Shown here: positions 62,960 through 64,000 of the stretch, one piece after another | Layout: every line of letters starts with the position of its first letter | Numbering within the stretch: position 1 is the first letter of the stretch | Source of the DNA: Streptomyces sp. R41 | GTDB taxonomy: Bacteria; Actinomycetota; Actinomycetes; Streptomycetales; Streptomycetaceae | Direction of reading: 5' to 3' | Assembly (NCBI RefSeq): GCF_041053055.1 | Contig: NZ_CP163443.1 | Location: 6,803,001-6,867,000, forward strand | Length of the DNA: 64,000 nt | The notes under the pieces: generated by a model | Databases searched by the model: none | Told to the model about the DNA's origin: nothing | What the model saw: only the letters and a program-made list of their open reading frames with translations | Position numbers and translations under genes: made by a program

Positions 62960-64000
62960 TCAGGCGAGCCCCAGTGAGCGCTTCAGGAAGTCGACCTGGA
63001 GCAGCAGGAGGTTCTCGGCGACCTGCTCCTGCGGGGTCATGTGCGTGACGCCCGACAGCGGCAGCACCTCGTGCGGGCGGCCGGCGGCCAGCAGTGCCGA
63101 GGACAGCCGGAGGGCGTGTGCCACCACCACGTTGTCGTCCGCGAGGCCGTGCACGATCATCAGCGGCCGGTGCGGCTCGGCGGGCGCGGAGAGCCCCTCG
63201 TCGGTGATCAGCGAACTCTTCGCGTACGTGTCCGGGCTCGCCGCCGGATCACCGAGGTACCGCTCCGTGTAGTGGGTGTCGTACAGCCGCCAGTCCGCGA
63301 CCGGGGCGCCCGCGATGCCCGCGCGAAAGACGTCGGGGCGGCGCAGCACGGCGAGCCCCGCGAGCCAGCCGCCGTACGACCAGCCGCGGATCGCCACCCG
63401 GGAAAGGTCCAGGGGGAAGGTCTCCGCGAGGCCGTGCAGCGCCTCGACCTGGTCGTCGAGGGAGAGTGTGAAGTCGTCGCGGATCGCCTTCTCCCAGGCG
63501 GGGGAGCGGCCGGGGGTGCCCCGGCCGTCGGCGACGATCACCGCGAAACCCTGGTCGGCGAACCACTGCGAGGTGAGGTGCGCGTTGTGCGCGGCGAGCA
63601 CCCGGGGGCCGTGCGGACCGCCGTAGGGGTCCATGAGGACCGGGAGGGGATTGTCACCGTCGTAGTCAGTGGGCATAAGCACGGCGCATGGGATTTTCCG
63701 TGCGCCCCCCTGTGTGAGGGTCACGCGCAGGGGCAAACCAGGATTTTCGGCGTACGACGGCACCGTTGCCACACGTTTTCCCTCGCGCAGCACCTGTACC
63801 TGGGCGCCCGGCCGGTCGAGCACCGACGAGACGAGCACGGTCACGCCCCCGGCGCGCACCGCCGAGTGCACGCCGGGCTCCTGCGAGACGCGCTCCATGC
63901 CGAGCTCGTTGACGCGGTACACATGCACTTCGCCCGTTTCCGGGCCGGCCGCGGCTTCGCCCGCCGACGCCGAGATCAGCACATCGTCGTCCGACACATC
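62960..64000 (-). CDS. S9 prolyl-oligopeptidase-family peptidase, 3' part
   Basis: The frame runs through the window end, so at least the N-terminal propeller is missing. The visible part ends with an alpha/beta hydrolase domain: nucleophile elbow GWSYGG (Ser), MIVHGLADDNVV (Asp) and SGVTHMTP (His). VLMDPYGGPHGPRVL and DGRGTPGRS fit DPP4/acylaminoacyl-peptidase relatives. No function beyond peptide hydrolysis can be assigned. Confidence 0.9.
   Translation of the reverse strand, partial: DVSDDDVLISASAGEAAAGPETGEVHVYRVNELGMERVSQEPGVHSAVRAGGVTVLVSSVLDRPGAQVQVLREGKRVATVPSYAENPGLPLRVTLTQGGARKIPCAVLMPTDYDGDNPLPVLMDPYGGPHGPRVLAAHNAHLTSQWFADQGFAVIVADGRGTPGRSPAWEKAIRDDFTLSLDDQVEALHGLAETFPLDLSRVAIRGWSYGGWLAGLAVLRRPDVFRAGIAGAPVADWRLYDTHYTERYLGDPAASPDTYAKSSLITDEGLSAPAEPHRPLMIVHGLADDNVVVAHALRLSSALLAAGRPHEVLPLSGVTHMTPQEQVAENLLLLQVDFLKRSLGLA

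Overview
The window looks like a piece of a Streptomyces chromosome. GC is very high, many genes start with GTG, and the gene content is typical: a bldK-type oligopeptide permease beside typA, a SpoIIE/RsbW-type regulatory pair, DUF4190/septum-formation and SPOR-like small proteins, and secreted SapA-like and SGNH proteins. I saw no tRNA, rRNA, CRISPR array, integrase or transposase gene. All identifications come from reading the sequence and from memory of the families; no database search was run.

Layout. 1-4.5 kb: a DUF6542 membrane protein, the GTPase/ATPase ychF, an AAA ATPase lying between the ychF 3' end and a second copy of the last nine ychF codons (each copy followed by a terminator), and an SRPBCC protein. 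4.5-9.8 kb: a SNF2 helicase, a secreted SMP-30-like beta-propeller divergent from a MarR regulator across a perfect TTAGAGCTCTAA site, and a threonine-synthase-like PLP enzyme. 10-16.2 kb: a secreted subtilisin with a P-domain convergent with a serpin, a DUF4190/septum-formation protein, a GntR regulator whose 3' end runs into degenerate 25-bp repeats, a SPOR-like small protein and a Nudix hydrolase. 16.2-19.6 kb: an RsbW-like kinase fold followed by a PAS-PAS-GAF-SpoIIE-HATPase protein. 19.7-24.7 kb: a TPM-related membrane protein and, divergent from it, a type II membrane protein with a GH18-like outer domain and a long cytoplasmic tail built of 42-residue repeats, then three tiny genes, two of them overlapping their upstream neighbour by 4 bp.

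24.7-33.7 kb: an actinobacterial Sdh1-type succinate dehydrogenase operon (sdhC-A-B, minus strand), a family 5 solute-binding lipoprotein, and typA/bipA. 34-57 kb: three oligopeptide/dipeptide ABC importer operons. The first (34.3-40.5 kb) has the bldKABCDE order (permease, binding protein, permease, ATPase, ATPase) and is preceded by an unannotated 21-codon leader ORF and a hairpin. The second (50.6-44.4 kb, minus strand) has the same order and close sequence similarity, so it is an inverted paralogue. The third (51-56.8 kb) has the classical binding protein-B-C-D-F order and is divergent from the second. Between the first two lie a methyltransferase, an amidohydrolase, DinB, VOC and Uma2 proteins, and a 109-bp MITE-like inverted-repeat element whose CTAG ends supply the stop codons of both neighbouring convergent genes.

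57-64 kb: an extracytoplasmic set, comprising a SapA-like secreted protein, four 18-bp tandem repeats, a 1,370-residue secreted protein that joins a transglycosylase-like, a golvesin-like and an SGNH-hydrolase domain, a small secreted protein and a small membrane protein, followed by the 3' part of an S9 prolyl-oligopeptidase-family peptidase cut by the window end. Themes are peptide uptake and morphological signalling, cell-envelope turnover, secreted proteolysis with a candidate inhibitor, and core respiration and translation.
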